12,906 nt of DNA, from the NCBI GenBank assembly GCA_027043685.1, contig JALUFI010000133.1, forward strand, positions 1 to 12,906, read 5' to 3'. Within the stretch, counting starts at the first letter, position 1, and every line of letters starts with the position of its first letter. The DNA is from Pyrodictiaceae archaeon. GTDB taxonomy: Archaea; Thermoproteota; Thermoprotei_A; Sulfolobales; Pyrodictiaceae. The position numbers and the translations under genes were made by a program. This document shows, piece after piece, positions 12,901 through 12,906 of this stretch. The notes below the pieces were generated by a model. The model had not been told where the DNA came from. It did not search any database and saw only the letters and a program-made list of their open reading frames with translations.

Positions 12901-12906
12901 GTGAGG
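12901..12906 (+). CDS. Possible start of a further plus-strand gene (partial)
   Basis: GTG 12901 is preceded by GGGGG at 12888-12892 with 8-nt spacing and lies 21 nt after the hydrolase stop. Only two codons are inside the window, so nothing can be said about the product. Confidence 0.2.

Overview
The window looks like chromosomal DNA of a GC-rich hyperthermophilic crenarchaeon, probably of the Desulfurococcales/Pyrodictiaceae type. The archaeal signs are an aTrm56-type tRNA methylase, archaeal TFE-alpha, a BtpA-family protein, a tRNA-Trp with a bulge-helix-bulge intron at position 37/38, many GTG/TTG starts with strong Shine-Dalgarno sites, and A/T-rich TATA-like boxes about 45-50 nt before start codons. 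The assignment to an order is inference; no rRNA is present. Most genes are information-processing or central-metabolic. I see no insertion sequence, CRISPR array, integrase or other sign of a mobile island.

Layout. (1) 63-2132, plus: a tight operon of tRNA 2'-O-methyltransferase Trm56, transcription factor TFE-alpha and an orphan cytosine-5 DNA methyltransferase. (2) 2129-3613: a minus-strand SPOUT/RecB-like family protein is divergent from a plus-strand ribbon-helix-helix/coiled-coil protein. The 141-bp space between them is packed with inverted repeats. (3) 3889-5145, minus: S-adenosylhomocysteine hydrolase, preceded by a TATA-like box and an SD that fix a start inside a longer reading frame. 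(4) 5314-6672, minus: three separate tRNA genes, Trp(CCA) with a 56-nt intron, Asn(GTT), and a CAT-anticodon tRNA (Met or Ile2). A small regulator with two predicted helix-turn-helix units lies between tRNA-Trp and tRNA-Asn. (5) 6867-7892, minus: a cysteine-free 341-aa protein I do not recognise, with a clear TATA box and a T-run after its stop. (6) 8167-9468, plus: a metallo-beta-lactamase-fold nuclease followed 3 nt later by GatC, the small subunit of the tRNA-dependent amidotransferase. (7) 9465-11065, minus: a BtpA-family TIM-barrel gene followed by a short MTHFR-like gene. (8) 11289-12879: thioredoxin on minus is divergent from a plus-strand pair, a YjbQ/UPF0047 protein and an alpha/beta hydrolase.

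Several genes share a theme. Methyl transfer is represented by Trm56, the DNA methylase, SAH hydrolase (which removes the product inhibitor of every SAM-dependent methylase) and the MTHFR-like protein. tRNA biology is represented by three tRNA genes, Trm56 and GatC; in archaea the GatCAB enzyme makes Asn-tRNA(Asn), and tRNA-Asn is encoded here.

The observations most worth checking are: (a) leaders of tRNA-Trp and tRNA-CAT that each carry a 10-12 nt perfect complement of the tRNA's own acceptor strand plus CCA; (b) the palindrome-dense promoter of the RHH/coiled-coil gene, where a TATA-like box sits between the arms of an inverted repeat; (c) an orphan DNA methylase gene overlapping the TFE gene; (d) a candidate box C/D sRNA overlapping the start of the btpA-like gene. 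None of these amounts to a proven new system.
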